Shown here: piece by piece, positions 49,623 through 59,776 of the stretch
How positions within the stretch are numbered: position 1 is the stretch's first letter
How the letters are laid out: each line of letters begins with the position of its first letter
Assembly: GCA_900756765.1 (NCBI GenBank)
Contig: CAAELE010000007.1
Span: 159,889-223,888 of the forward strand
Length of the DNA: 64,000 nucleotides
Direction: 5' to 3'
Source: an uncultured Collinsella sp.
GTDB lineage: Bacteria > Actinomycetota > Coriobacteriia > Coriobacteriales > Coriobacteriaceae
Notes under the pieces: model-generated
Database searches by the model: none
Told to the model about the DNA's origin: nothing
The model's input: only the letters and a program-made list of their open reading frames with translations
Program-made: the position numbers and the translations under genes

Positions 49623-50888
49623 CTAGGCGGTCGGTGCGTTCCTAAACGTGTAGTTGCCCGGAGAGCGCACATTGATATAGGTTACGCCCTCTACCTGCGA
49701 AAGTAGCTTGGTCACGATGCGTTCTTTCTTGGCGATATCGTCCGAATCGCCCAGTGACACCTCGACGCCGTTGTCGAGATTTGCCGAGATAGCCTCAACG
49801 GAAGGCGTGGAAATATCCTTCACCTGGTCCAGGAACTCGCTCGAAAAACCGCGTGCGTAATCCAGGCCGGCCTTGACGGCCTTGGAGCTCACCGCCTGAC
49901 CCGAAACCGGTGCGACATCGGCCGAGACATCAGTCAACAGCACGGCGCCGTAGTGCTTGGCAAGCGTCAGGGCCGCATCGATGCCGGTCAGGGTGTTGGC
50001 GCCCTCCCCCGATGTAATGACGTTCCCCTGGTCGTCCACCTCGACAGACGTCGACAGCGGAGCGATCCAGGTGTCATCGTCTCCGATAGCCCAGGCAAGG
50101 TCGTCGGAGCTGATATACGCAATGGCGATAACTTTACGCTCCGTCGGCGTGATGATAAGCGTATGGGGAAACTGGCGCTGGACATCCACGCCCGAGACCC
50201 ACGGGTTTTGCTTGAGGCCCTCGGTGATCTGATCGGGATCCACGTTAAAAAGCGACGTGTTCTCGGGAAGATTGATGAGCTGCATGGCATCGTGCTTGGT
50301 CACATGCTCGCTGCCATGAATCTGAATATCGGTGGCGGCGAACAGGCCAGAGTTGATGACGACGATGGCAATAATGGTAAGTACGGCCACGGCAGCCAGG
50401 ATGCCGCCCGCGATCTTGCCCTTACCCTTAATGGCAGAAGCAGCGTCGGACGTCTTACTTGCCATGGCACCCAGCGATGACAGAGGATTGATGCCCTTTT
50501 TTGCCGAAGACGCCTTGGCGGCGGGCACCGATGTCAGTGAACGTGGCTTAGCGCCAGCCAACGCACGGCCGGCATGCGGCGCACGGGCTCCCAGCGAAGG
50601 CTTGGGCGTCGCCATGGGCCGGGAGGTCTTGGTGCCCATCGCCGGTTTGGGTGTCACCGAAGGACGCGGAGCCGGACGACTCGTCTTTTTAGAGGCGGGG
50701 CGTCCTCCCAGCTGCGAGCCGACGACCGGGCGCTTGGCAGGACGAACGGGCCCAACAGATTTGGAAGGCATGGCGGGCTTATGTTGAGGCTGGGCAGGTG
50801 CGCCGGAACGCCCTCCGGCGCGGCGGAAGGTTGGTTTCGATGCTCTAGAAGCCGAGGAATTTAACTTCCGGTCTGAGCTCGATGCCAT
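49623..50888 (-). CDS. ftsQ: FtsQ/DivIB cell division protein with a long basic cytoplasmic extension
   Basis: 421 residues. Roughly 155 residues rich in Pro, Arg, Lys, Ser and Ala come first (RPAKRPVVGSQ, KKTSRPAPRPSVTPKPAM). A single helix follows (GGILAAVAVLTIIAIVVINS), then the POTRA domain (ATDIQIHGSEHVTKHDAMQLINLP, NPWVSGVDVQRQFPHTLIITPTERK). It links early and late divisome parts and helps control FtsI-FtsW. Its start overlaps the murB end by 44 bases; GGGAGG lies close upstream. Confidence 0.9.
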   Translation of the reverse strand: MASSSDRKLNSSASRASKPTFRRAGGRSGAPAQPQHKPAMPSKSVGPVRPAKRPVVGSQLGGRPASKKTSRPAPRPSVTPKPAMGTKTSRPMATPKPSLGARAPHAGRALAGAKPRSLTSVPAAKASSAKKGINPLSSLGAMASKTSDAASAIKGKGKIAGGILAAVAVLTIIAIVVINSGLFAATDIQIHGSEHVTKHDAMQLINLPENTSLFNVDPDQITEGLKQNPWVSGVDVQRQFPHTLIITPTERKVIAIAYISSDDLAWAIGDDDTWIAPLSTSVEVDDQGNVITSGEGANTLTGIDAALTLAKHYGAVLLTDVSADVAPVSGQAVSSKAVKAGLDYARGFSSEFLDQVKDISTPSVEAISANLDNGVEVSLGDSDDIAKKERIVTKLLSQVEGVTYINVRSPGNYTFRNAPTA

Positions 50889-51756
50889 ACGCCTCCCTCA
50901 CCTTTCCGTGCACATGCCTGATAACCGCGGCCACGTCATCGGCCGAGGCGGTTCCGTTATTAACGATAAAATTAGCGTGTACGGGCGAAACTTCCGCACC
51001 GCCAACCGAAAAACCCTTTAATCCACAATCCTCAATCAACTTGCCCACGCTTGCGTCGGGCGGGTTGCGAAAGACCGATCCGCAGGATGCACGGCCCATG
51101 GGCTGCGTGCGCTTGCGGCGCGTCAGGTACCGCTCCATGCGCTCGCGAATGTCTGCCTTGGGCGCGGGCTTGAGTTTAAGCACGCACTCGAGAATGATCT
51201 CGTTACGCGGCAGGCTGCACTCGCGATACCCCCAAGTGATCTCGGACCCTGCATAGTGCTTAATACCGGACGCCGGATCAAACGTGACCACGTCCTCGAT
51301 AAGGGGGCCGATCCACTCGGTCCGCGTACCTGCGTTCATGGACACGGCGCCGCCGACCGAACCGGGAATACCGACCGCGAACTCAAGGCCCGAAAGCCCG
51401 CGCGACAAGGCGTCGTTGACCAAACGCGCGAACATCACGCCCGCACCAACGGTCAGCGTGCAGCCGTCCTCGGCAACAACCGTGCGCTGAAACTCACGTC
51501 CCAGCGAAATAACGGCGCCGCGATAACCGGCATCGGCAACCAACAGGTTGGACCCCTTGCCGATAATCACCCACGGCACCTGTTCGTGGTCAAGCACCGC
51601 CACGGCGCGACGCAGGGCATGGTAGCTATGGCACGTCACAAAGAGGTCGGCCTTGCCGCCGATTCGATAGCTTGTATGGCGCGCAAGACGTTCGTCCTCG
51701 ACCACGTCCGTGTCGATCATGCCCGAAAGCGCCATGACGGCGTTAAACAGACCCAT
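50845..51756 (-). CDS. murB: UDP-N-acetylenolpyruvoylglucosamine reductase
   Basis: 303 residues, type II MurB length. FAD-dependent enzyme making UDP-MurNAc. Seen: HTSYRIGGKADLFV, IIGKGSNLLVAD, FAVGIPGSVGGAVSMNAG, and ASCGSVFRNP with the catalytic Ser, then FIVNNGTASADDV. It starts five bases after the murC stop with only a weak ribosome binding site, suggesting coupling. Confidence 0.95.
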   Translation of the reverse strand: MGLFNAVMALSGMIDTDVVEDERLARHTSYRIGGKADLFVTCHSYHALRRAVAVLDHEQVPWVIIGKGSNLLVADAGYRGAVISLGREFQRTVVAEDGCTLTVGAGVMFARLVNDALSRGLSGLEFAVGIPGSVGGAVSMNAGTRTEWIGPLIEDVVTFDPASGIKHYAGSEITWGYRECSLPRNEIILECVLKLKPAPKADIRERMERYLTRRKRTQPMGRASCGSVFRNPPDASVGKLIEDCGLKGFSVGGAEVSPVHANFIVNNGTASADDVAAVIRHVHGKVREAYGIELRPEVKFLGF

Positions 51757-51761
51757 AGGGG

Positions 51762-53180
51762 TTAAGCGTCTTTCTTGGCAGTCAGATACTCGATGAACTC
51801 GGGACCGACGGTCGTAACGTCGCCGGCACCCATGGTGAGCAGCAGGTCGCCCTCGCCCACGAGCTTCTCAAGCTCCTGGTTGAGCTCAAGACGGCTGGAG
51901 CAGTACACGACCTCTTTGCCGGGGTGCTTGGCGCGAACGGTATCTGCGAGCATCTTGGAGGTAACGCCCGGAATCGGCATCTCGCCGGCGGAGAACACAT
52001 CGATCAGCAGCAGCTTGTCGGCGTTGGCAAAGGCATCGGCAAAGTCATCGCACAGAGCCTGCAGGCGCGAATAGCGGTGCGGCTGGAACACGACGTCGAC
52101 ATGCTTGTAGCCCAGCGAAGACGCAGCAGCGAGCGTCGCCTTGATCTCGGTGGGATGATGGCCGTAATCGTCAACCACCGTGATGCCGTCGATATCGCCC
52201 ACGTGGGTAAAGCGGCGGCGGACGCCCTCAAAACTCGAAAGTGCCTTAGCGGCGGCGTCGATATCGAGGCCCAGGACATGGGCGACGGTCAAGACGGCCG
52301 TGGCGTTGAGCATGTTGTGACGACCAGGGTTGCTCTTAATCTCGACAGCGTGCTCGGTGCCGTCCTCAAAGCGAACGATAAAGTCGCTCTGGATGCCCTT
52401 GACATCCGGATGTACGCAGACGATGTCGTTGTTCTCGGCAAAGCCATAGGAAAGCACATGACGGCCCGTCGACTTGGCAAGCTCGACCAAATGCGGGTCC
52501 TCGCCGCAAACGATGACGGTGCCGTCCTCGCCCACCAGCCCCATAAACTTGGCAAAGGTGGCCTCGATCTCCTCGATTCCCGAGTAGTGATCGAGATGGT
52601 CGGCCTCGACGTTGGTCACGATGACCACGTTGGGGTTCAGGAACAGGAACGAGCTGTCGGACTCGTCCGCCTCGGCGACAAAGTAATCACCCGAGCCGTT
52701 CTTGCCGTTGGTGTCGTAGCCCTCGACGATGCCGCCGATTAAAAAGCTGGGGTCCAGACCCATGCGATCGAGCATCGTGGCGCACATCGAAGACGTCGTG
52801 GTCTTGCCGTGCGTGCCGGCAACGGCGATGGTGGTGTAGCCGTGGCCCAGGGCCGAGAGCATCTTGGCACGGGGCCACACGGGAATACCGAGCTCGCGGG
52901 CACGCACGAGCTCGGGGTTGGACTCGGGAATTGCGGTGGAGACAACAACCACGTCGGGCTTGACCTCGTCGATCGTCGCAGCCTCGTGGCCCACGTGGAC
53001 CTTCACGCCGGCGCGGGTAAGCTGGCGAATATAGCGCGACGTCTTAAGGTCGGAGCCGGTAACGGTGTAACCGCGCTCGTGCAGGACGAGGGCGATGCCG
53101 CTCATGCCGGCGCCACCGATACCGATAAAGTGGGCGCTCTTGAACTCGGGCGCGGAGGTTGCAGTCTGGGAATCAGCCAT
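51762..53180 (-). CDS. murC: UDP-N-acetylmuramate-L-alanine ligase
   Basis: 472 residues from ATG 53178-53180. It adds L-Ala to UDP-MurNAc. The N-terminal Rossmann motif is HFIGIGGAGMSGIALVL, the ATP loop is VAGTHGKTTTSSM, and EADESDSSFLFL, NVEADHLDHY and VVDDYGHHPTEIKATL are Mur-ligase hallmarks. AAGGAG lies 11 bases upstream, slightly far. A 97-base gap separates it from murG. Confidence 0.96.
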   Translation of the reverse strand: MADSQTATSAPEFKSAHFIGIGGAGMSGIALVLHERGYTVTGSDLKTSRYIRQLTRAGVKVHVGHEAATIDEVKPDVVVVSTAIPESNPELVRARELGIPVWPRAKMLSALGHGYTTIAVAGTHGKTTTSSMCATMLDRMGLDPSFLIGGIVEGYDTNGKNGSGDYFVAEADESDSSFLFLNPNVVIVTNVEADHLDHYSGIEEIEATFAKFMGLVGEDGTVIVCGEDPHLVELAKSTGRHVLSYGFAENNDIVCVHPDVKGIQSDFIVRFEDGTEHAVEIKSNPGRHNMLNATAVLTVAHVLGLDIDAAAKALSSFEGVRRRFTHVGDIDGITVVDDYGHHPTEIKATLAAASSLGYKHVDVVFQPHRYSRLQALCDDFADAFANADKLLLIDVFSAGEMPIPGVTSKMLADTVRAKHPGKEVVYCSSRLELNQELEKLVGEGDLLLTMGAGDVTTVGPEFIEYLTAKKDA

Positions 53181-53277
53181 GTGCTCGTGTACTCCTTGCG
53201 TAAACACTGCCTGTAACCCGTTAACTGTACCGCACCTACCGCATCCGCGCGAGGGCGACCGGCGATATCCCGTCTAA

Positions 53278-54393
53278 CTAACGCAATCCCTCTACCGCGT
53301 CGGCCAAAAGTGCGGCGGCACGGTCCTGGGCCAAGCCACGCGCCGCCTGACGCATGGCATCACGCGCCGCAGCGTCATCGATCAGGTGCAGCAGCTCGTC
53401 GGCAAAGGCTGGGGCATCGATATCGGCATCGGCGCATAGCACGCCGGCACCGGCATCGACCAGGTAACGCGCATTCGTGGTCTGGTGATCGGCCGTGGCG
53501 TGCGGATACGGCACGAGTACCGAGGGCACGGCAAGCGCGGCGATCTCGGCCACGCTCGAGGCACCGGAACGCGAGAGCACCAGATCGGCCGCAGCCAGCA
53601 TATCGCCCATGTTGTCGATATAGGGCTGGACACGATAGCGCTTCGCCTCCTCGGGCGTCAGCGCCAAAGCGCGCTCGGTCTCCTCAAAGCCGTCGGCACC
53701 CGTCGAATGCAAAATGTAGAGATTCTCGCGGGTCAGCAGCTCACCCTTGAGCGAGGCAACGCGCTCGTTGAGATGCTGAGCACCAAGTGAACCGCCAAAG
53801 ACGAGCAGAAGCGTCGCGTCCTCGGGCACGCCGAGCGTCTTGCGACCGCGAGCGCGATCGCCCTCAATCACCGAACGACGCACGGGATTGCCCGTCATGA
53901 GCACATGGTCGGGGTCGCCCTCGCGCTCAAAGACCGCGCGGGCAGCAGGTACCGAAATGCACACGCGGGCGGCATGCGAGTTCATCATCTTATTGGCCAG
54001 CCCCGGAACAGAGTTCTGCTCGTGCAGCAGATACGGAACGCCGGCGCGCTTGCACCAACCCAGCAGTGGAACCTCAACGTAAGCACCAAAGCCGATAGCG
54101 GCATCGGGCTTACCGACCTTCGAGAAGTGACTGGCGAGCGCACGCTTCGCCTTGTTGACGCGCCACAGCGAGGTCAGCGCCGTCCAAGGACGGGAGCGAT
54201 CGAAGCCCGTAACCGTGATGGGCACAAAATCGAATCCGGCCTCGGGAACCAGACGACCCTCGAGCTTGCGCGATTGGCCCACGAACACAACGTGATGACC
54301 GCGGTCACGCAGCTCCTCGGCCAAGGCGAGCGCGGGGTTGATATGTCCTGCCGTGCCGCCAGCTGCAATAGCAACGGTCATCTTATCGGTCAT
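53278..54393 (-). CDS. murG: MurG glycosyltransferase (lipid II synthesis)
   Basis: 371 residues from ATG 54391-54393, with AAGGG six bases upstream. Adds GlcNAc to lipid I at the inner membrane face. Seen: VAIAAGGTAGHINPALALAEEL (donor/acceptor G-loop 1), LLHEQNSVPGLANK, LLVFGGSLGAQHLN, and RSGASSVAEIAALAVPSVLVPYPHA for UDP-GlcNAc. Its first 11 bases overlap the end of ftsW. Confidence 0.96.
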   Translation of the reverse strand: MTDKMTVAIAAGGTAGHINPALALAEELRDRGHHVVFVGQSRKLEGRLVPEAGFDFVPITVTGFDRSRPWTALTSLWRVNKAKRALASHFSKVGKPDAAIGFGAYVEVPLLGWCKRAGVPYLLHEQNSVPGLANKMMNSHAARVCISVPAARAVFEREGDPDHVLMTGNPVRRSVIEGDRARGRKTLGVPEDATLLLVFGGSLGAQHLNERVASLKGELLTRENLYILHSTGADGFEETERALALTPEEAKRYRVQPYIDNMGDMLAAADLVLSRSGASSVAEIAALAVPSVLVPYPHATADHQTTNARYLVDAGAGVLCADADIDAPAFADELLHLIDDAAARDAMRQAARGLAQDRAAALLADAVEGLR

Positions 54394-55903
54394 GGTAATC
54401 CCTTCGTACACGCGGCCCCTGGTCATCGGTGCGCAAACGCGCCGACGGGTCCGAATTCAAATCGATTCGATTATATCCGCCGCCCGCATTGCGAGGAGTG
54501 GGGCGCTGCGGACGACCTTGCGGCGCTGTTCGCTGACGCGGACGGGCCGCCGGCTCGGTCGCAGAGCCATCCAGGACGGTAAAGCCGTTACGCGAAGATC
54601 GCTCGCCACGCACGTGGGGCACGCCGGCGGTACTCTCATCCATAACGGCAAAGCTCTCGCGGCGACGGTCGTACTCATCGCGACGGGCGCTCTCATACGA
54701 AACGCGCAGGATCAGACCGGCGAGCATAAGCGAAACAATAATCGAGGAGCCGCCGTAGCTAATAAACGGCAGCGGCTTGCCCGTCATGGGAAACACATTG
54801 AGAATGCCCAGCGCGTTAATCAAAAACTGCACCGCAAGGATGACCGCGGAACCCGATGCCATAAGTGCTCCGCGACGGTCGGTCGCCTGCTCGGCAATGC
54901 GAAACGCCGAGTAGATCAGCATCGCAAACACCAAGAAGAACAGCACGGTTCCGATAAAGCCAACTTCCTCGCCGATAATAGCCAAGATGTAGTCGTTATG
55001 CGCCTCGGGCAAATACGAGTACTTCATGGTGGAGTTGCCGATACCGCGACCGAACAGGCCGCCCGAGGCAAACGCCATGATGGCAAGCGTGGCCTGATAG
55101 CCGTCACCATATTCGTCTGCCCAAGGATTCCAAGCAACCTGGACACGCGTCATACGATACGGCTCGGCGATAAGGGCAATCGCAATGACGGCGATGCCGG
55201 CAACGACCGTCCAAACGATATATTTGGGGTCCAATCCCGCAAACAACGCCATGCATATGAGGGTCAACAAAATGATCAGAACGGTACCAAAATCGGGCTG
55301 AACAAAGATCAGGAAGAGCGAAATTCCCAGGTAGCCGCCCATCTTGCGAAGAAACTCGTTGATGTTGCCGACGGGCGAAAAGATACGGTCGAGCATGATT
55401 GCCGAATACGCGATGGCGAACGGCTTTAAAAACTCAGACGGCTGGAACTGAATACCGGCGATGTTGAGCCAGCGCGTGGCGCCACGACTGCCGCTACCCA
55501 TAAAGAACACCAGAACCAGTAGCCCTATCATGCCCATGAGGAAGATCCTGAGCACATCTTCCCCAAACCAACTGTCCGGCAAGACGCGCACGATGGCAAC
55601 CATAGCCAGCACGCCAACTACGGCAAACGCGGCCTGTCGAAACAGGAAAAACGTCGCCGAACCATTCTCGTGCAGCGCCTCGACCGAAGATGCCGAGTAC
55701 ACCATCAGCAAGCCGAAGCAAACCAAGCTAAACAGGCAGGCCATAAATATCAAACGGGGGCGCATGATGCGGGCGGGGACGCCGGCAATATAGCGCTCAC
55801 CGAACGTCTGCCCGCCGCGTCCGGAACGCGGCGTGCTACGCAGCGAGGAAGCACGGTCCGAGTCGGGCCTCCTCATATCACTTCGGGGGCTCTCCTCTCT
55901 CAC
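54383..55903 (-). CDS. ftsW: FtsW septal peptidoglycan polymerase
   Basis: About 506 residues. I choose GTG 55901-55903 (GGGG six bases upstream); a TTG two codons earlier or the ATG at 55876 are alternatives. Ten hydrophobic helices of the SEDS fold; GATRWLNIAGIQFQPSEFLKPF, FVQPDFGTVLI and ISYGGSSIIVSLMLAGLILRV are typical. A cytoplasmic tail of about 110 residues is rich in Arg and Pro. It polymerises lipid II with its partner FtsI. Confidence 0.95.
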   Translation of the reverse strand: MREESPRSDMRRPDSDRASSLRSTPRSGRGGQTFGERYIAGVPARIMRPRLIFMACLFSLVCFGLLMVYSASSVEALHENGSATFFLFRQAAFAVVGVLAMVAIVRVLPDSWFGEDVLRIFLMGMIGLLVLVFFMGSGSRGATRWLNIAGIQFQPSEFLKPFAIAYSAIMLDRIFSPVGNINEFLRKMGGYLGISLFLIFVQPDFGTVLIILLTLICMALFAGLDPKYIVWTVVAGIAVIAIALIAEPYRMTRVQVAWNPWADEYGDGYQATLAIMAFASGGLFGRGIGNSTMKYSYLPEAHNDYILAIIGEEVGFIGTVLFFLVFAMLIYSAFRIAEQATDRRGALMASGSAVILAVQFLINALGILNVFPMTGKPLPFISYGGSSIIVSLMLAGLILRVSYESARRDEYDRRRESFAVMDESTAGVPHVRGERSSRNGFTVLDGSATEPAARPRQRTAPQGRPQRPTPRNAGGGYNRIDLNSDPSARLRTDDQGPRVRRDYHDR

Positions 55904-55912
55904 CGGCAACCC

Positions 55913-57319
55913 CTATTCCGTTTGCGATTTCGCCGCTGCGGCAAGCTGGGCCACGTAGTCCTTGAACACGCGACCGCGCTCCTCGTAGCCCGAGAACTCG
56001 TCGAACGAAGAGCAAGCGGGCGAAAGCAGGATCACGTCGCCGCGGCTCGAGAGCGAGCGGGCAACGTCAACGGCATCGCGCAGGTCATCGGCCTGGGCGA
56101 TATCAACGTCACCATCGACATCGGCCTCGTCCATAGCGGCGGTAAAGCGCTCGCGCGCATCGCCAAAGCAAACGACCGAGCGCACGTTGCCCATAACGAC
56201 GCGGGCAAAGTCCGCAAGCGGCGTACCCTTATCGTGGCCGCCGAGCAGCAAGATCACGTCGTCATCGGGAAATGCCGTCAGCGCCTTCTCGACCGCGTCG
56301 GTGTTGGTCGCCTTGGAATCGTTGACGTAGCGCACACCGTCAATCTCGCCGCACGGCTCCACGCGATGCTCGAGCGGCTGGAACGAGGCCAGACCGCGGC
56401 GGACACCATCGACATCGGCACCGACGGCCAGAGCAGCCGTGGCGGCACATAAGGCATTGATGACATTGTGATGGCCCGAGATCTTGAGCTCGGACGTGGC
56501 GACAAGCTGGGTCTCGACGCCCTTCAGGCGCACGACCATTTTGCCGTCGCGCACAAAGGCGGCGTCTGCACCCTCGGGCTCGTCAAAAGCGACCTTGCAG
56601 ATGCGGCGACCCGGCGTATAGATGTACTCATCGAACTCGTGAATGCCAGCGTCTTCGACGTCGACAACCACCAGATCGTCATCGCCCATATTGTCAAACA
56701 GCTTGATCTTGGCAAGCGCATAGTTCTTATGGCTCTTATGCCAGCCCAAGTGGTCGGGAGTGATGTTGAGCAGCACTGCCACGCGAGGGTGGAGCTCGGT
56801 GGTCGTAGCAATCTGATAGCTCGAGAGCTCAGCCACAAACCACTCGTTGTGGGCTCGGCCGTCAATCTCGTTGACCGGCGGCTCGCCGATGTTGCCGACA
56901 GCTACGCTGGCCTCGCCGGCAGCCTTGAGCAGATAATCAGTCAGCGACGTGGTGGTCGTCTTACCGTTGGTGCCCGTGATGGCAATCCAGTTATCGGGCG
57001 ACAGGCGATAGGCAAACTCTGGCTCACCCATAATCTGAGCGGCATGTTCGCGCCCGGCCTTAAAGAAGCCCGAGAACTCCGAGATGCCCGGGCACGTCAC
57101 GCATACGTCATAGGCGCCCTCGACCTGTTCGGTCCCATAGACAAACGACGCACCAGCAGCCTCGAGCGCACGCGTGGCGTCATTGGGCTCAGAGGTGCCG
57201 CCGCCATACACGGTAACGGCGCTTACGCGCTCGGGATGTGCCAGCGCCCAGCGGGCGACATCGAGACCGGATTTGCCCTGACCCAAAACGAGCAGGCTAA
57301 AGACATCAGCAAGAGGCAT
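55913..57319 (-). CDS. murD: UDP-N-acetylmuramoylalanine-D-glutamate ligase
   Basis: 468 residues. Adds D-Glu. The N-terminal domain has VLGQGKSGLDVARWAL and CPGISEFSGFF; the ATP loop is ITGTNGKTTTTSLTDYLL. AELSSYQIATT, ITPDHLGWH and VNDSKATNTDAVEKAL follow. The ribosome binding site is poor; it lies nine bases from the mraY stop, so translation may be coupled. Confidence 0.96.
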   Translation of the reverse strand: MPLADVFSLLVLGQGKSGLDVARWALAHPERVSAVTVYGGGTSEPNDATRALEAAGASFVYGTEQVEGAYDVCVTCPGISEFSGFFKAGREHAAQIMGEPEFAYRLSPDNWIAITGTNGKTTTTSLTDYLLKAAGEASVAVGNIGEPPVNEIDGRAHNEWFVAELSSYQIATTTELHPRVAVLLNITPDHLGWHKSHKNYALAKIKLFDNMGDDDLVVVDVEDAGIHEFDEYIYTPGRRICKVAFDEPEGADAAFVRDGKMVVRLKGVETQLVATSELKISGHHNVINALCAATAALAVGADVDGVRRGLASFQPLEHRVEPCGEIDGVRYVNDSKATNTDAVEKALTAFPDDDVILLLGGHDKGTPLADFARVVMGNVRSVVCFGDARERFTAAMDEADVDGDVDIAQADDLRDAVDVARSLSSRGDVILLSPACSSFDEFSGYEERGRVFKDYVAQLAAAAKSQTE

Positions 57320-57328
57320 GAAAGACCA

Positions 57329-58348
57329 CTATCCCAACTGGAAGAACAGAGCAAGGCCAACGGCACCAAAGGCCGCAGCGATAATCCAAAAACGGATGAC
57401 GACCTTGGTCTCGGCCCAGCCCTTCTTTTCGAAATGATGATGGATGGGCGCCATAAGGAAGACGCGCTTGTGCGTAAAATGGAAGTAGACAACCTGAATC
57501 ATGACCGACAGGGTCTCAACGATAAACAGGCCGCCGATGATGAGGGAGACGACCTCGGTGTTGGTCATGATGGACGTGCAGGCAAACGCGGCGCCCAGAG
57601 CAAGCGAGCCGGTATCGCCCATAAAGATGCTCGCCGGATAGCAGTTGAACCACAGAAAGCCCAAGCAGGCACCGGCACACGCGGTACAGAAGATGGACAG
57701 GTTCACGTCTCCGTGCAAAAACGCCATGGCAGCCATGGCGAGCATGGCGATCATGGAGGTGCCGCCAGCAAGACCGTCAAGGCCATCGGTCAGGTTCACG
57801 GCATTAGAAAGACCGGCAATCATCAGCCAGCAAAAGACAATATAGAGCCACGGGAACGAATAGCCGCAGATGGTGGTCGAAAGCACGCCAAGGTCGATCG
57901 TCAACCCACCGGGAAAACGAATCTCGGGGGCGACGCCGCACCAATTGACTGCGAGCACGGTAAAAGTGACGCAGATGATGGTCAGACCGATCATCTTGGC
58001 ATGAGGCGTCAGACCGAGCGAGCGCCCATGCGTAACGGAGGTCAGGTCGTCGATCAGACCCAGCACGCCGGTCGCCAGCGTGGCGAGCAGCACGAGCACG
58101 AGCTCGGTGGTGAGCTTGCCCATCAGCAGGCAGGTCAGCGAGATCGCGATGAGGATGACAACGCCACCCATGGTGGGCGTTCCCTGCTTAACCAAATGAC
58201 GCTTGGGGCCGTCGGCACGAACCTGCTGGCCGATACCCTCGACCTTGAGCAGCTTGATCCACCACGGCATGAGCAGCAGCGCAATGGCGGCGGCGATGCC
58301 AAGCCCCAAAAAAGCCTGATACGTTGGATACGAGGGATTGCCGAACAT
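57329..58348 (-). CDS. mraY: Phospho-N-acetylmuramoyl-pentapeptide transferase
   Basis: 339 residues, about ten membrane helices. It makes lipid I from UDP-MurNAc-pentapeptide and undecaprenyl phosphate. Family motifs: GTPTMGGVVILIAI, GLIDDLTSV with the Asp pair, NAVNLTDGLDGLAGGTS, FMGDTGSLALGAAF and MAPIHHHFEKKGWAETKVV. Starts three bases after the murF stop. Confidence 0.97.
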   Translation of the reverse strand: MFGNPSYPTYQAFLGLGIAAAIALLLMPWWIKLLKVEGIGQQVRADGPKRHLVKQGTPTMGGVVILIAISLTCLLMGKLTTELVLVLLATLATGVLGLIDDLTSVTHGRSLGLTPHAKMIGLTIICVTFTVLAVNWCGVAPEIRFPGGLTIDLGVLSTTICGYSFPWLYIVFCWLMIAGLSNAVNLTDGLDGLAGGTSMIAMLAMAAMAFLHGDVNLSIFCTACAGACLGFLWFNCYPASIFMGDTGSLALGAAFACTSIMTNTEVVSLIIGGLFIVETLSVMIQVVYFHFTHKRVFLMAPIHHHFEKKGWAETKVVIRFWIIAAAFGAVGLALFFQLG

Positions 58349-58351
58349 GGG

Positions 58352-59776
58352 CTAGCACACACCTTCCACAAAGCGGTCGAGCTCAACAAAGCGGGAACCC
58401 TTGACCAGTACAACATCATGTTTTTCAAGCGCGCCGCCCATGCGGTCGAGCACCTGCTGATAATCGGAGAACACCTGGATGCGGTCCTCGTCCATGCCCA
58501 TCATGCGCGCGGCATCGGCCATAAGCTGGGCCAGCTCACCACCCACGCACGCCAGCATGTCGAGCTTCTTGGCGGCGGCATAGGCGCCCACGAGCTCATG
58601 CATGCGAGGAGCCTCATCGCCCATCTCGCCCATCTCGCCCAGGATCGCCATGCGAGACCCCGTGCACGAAAGCGAGCACAGCAGATCGAGACCGGCTGCC
58701 ATCGATTCGGCGCTGGCGTTATAGGAGTCATCGATGATGCGTGCACCGCTCTTGGCGCGCTTGATCTCCTGGCGGTGACCGGTGATTGTGAGGCCCCTAA
58801 AGGCAGCATCGATCTGCTCGGGCGTCACGCCCAGGCGATAGGCAACCGCGGCGGCCTTAACGGCATTTGGAACGGACTGCACGCCGGGGATAGCAAGCAT
58901 GGTATCGATTGTCTCGCCCTGACCAAAATCGAGCGTAAAGACCGGACGGCCCTCGTCATCAACACGAACTTCGCGGGCGCGGACCTCATCATCGTCCGAG
59001 ACGCCGGCCAGCATCACATCGATACCAGCAGGCTGGGCGAACGTATCGCGAATGAACGGCGTAAAGTCGTCCTCACCGCCCAAAACCAGCAGCGGCAAGA
59101 AGTCGCCGGCGGCGCACATACCCTGGACAATCTCGGCCTTAGCGCGGGCGATGTTCTCGCGGCTGCCCAAAATGCCGATGTGAGAGGTGCCGATCTTGCT
59201 CACGATGGCAAGGTTGGGATTGGCGGACTGGGACAGGCGCTCGATCTCGTGGAAATGGTTCATGCCCATCTCGAGCACCAGGACCTCGGTACCGGCCGGG
59301 GCGGAAAGCACCGTGAGCGGCATGCCGATCAGGTTATTGAAATTGCCCTTGGTGGCCCAGACACGATAGCGCTTGGCGAGTACAGCGGCGAGCACGTCCT
59401 TGGTCGTCGTCTTGCCGATGGAACCGGTAATGCCAACGACCAGGCAGCCAAGCTCCAGGCGATACGCGTGCGCCAAACGCAGCAGAAACTCCTCGGGATC
59501 ATCGGTCAGCAGGATGGCGCATCCCTTGTCCTGCGCCAGCGAGACCAACTCGGCATCGGGCTCACGCGTCATCACGACGGCGCCGGCACCCGACTGGACG
59601 GCACGGGAAGCAAAATCATTGCCGTCGACGTTTTCACCGGGAAAGGCGACGAAAATCGTCCCTTCCTCGACCTGGCGCGAGTCGATAACGCACCCGCGGC
59701 ATACCCGATCGACTTCTCCCGTCACGGTTCGGGCCCCTGTTGCGGCCGCGAGGTTGTTGACGGCGATCTCTATCAT
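58352..59776 (-). CDS. murF: UDP-MurNAc-tripeptide-D-Ala-D-Ala ligase
   Basis: 474 residues. Adds D-Ala-D-Ala. VIDSRQVEEGTIFVAFPG near the start, ATP loop GITGSIGKTTTKDVLA, LEMGMNHFHEIERLS and IIDDSYNASAESM identify MurF rather than MurE. GGGGAG lies six bases before the ATG. murE, usually just upstream, is absent; a 127-base gap with a TACAAT-like -10 lies there. Confidence 0.95.
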   Translation of the reverse strand: MIEIAVNNLAAATGARTVTGEVDRVCRGCVIDSRQVEEGTIFVAFPGENVDGNDFASRAVQSGAGAVVMTREPDAELVSLAQDKGCAILLTDDPEEFLLRLAHAYRLELGCLVVGITGSIGKTTTKDVLAAVLAKRYRVWATKGNFNNLIGMPLTVLSAPAGTEVLVLEMGMNHFHEIERLSQSANPNLAIVSKIGTSHIGILGSRENIARAKAEIVQGMCAAGDFLPLLVLGGEDDFTPFIRDTFAQPAGIDVMLAGVSDDDEVRAREVRVDDEGRPVFTLDFGQGETIDTMLAIPGVQSVPNAVKAAAVAYRLGVTPEQIDAAFRGLTITGHRQEIKRAKSGARIIDDSYNASAESMAAGLDLLCSLSCTGSRMAILGEMGEMGDEAPRMHELVGAYAAAKKLDMLACVGGELAQLMADAARMMGMDEDRIQVFSDYQQVLDRMGGALEKHDVVLVKGSRFVELDRFVEGVC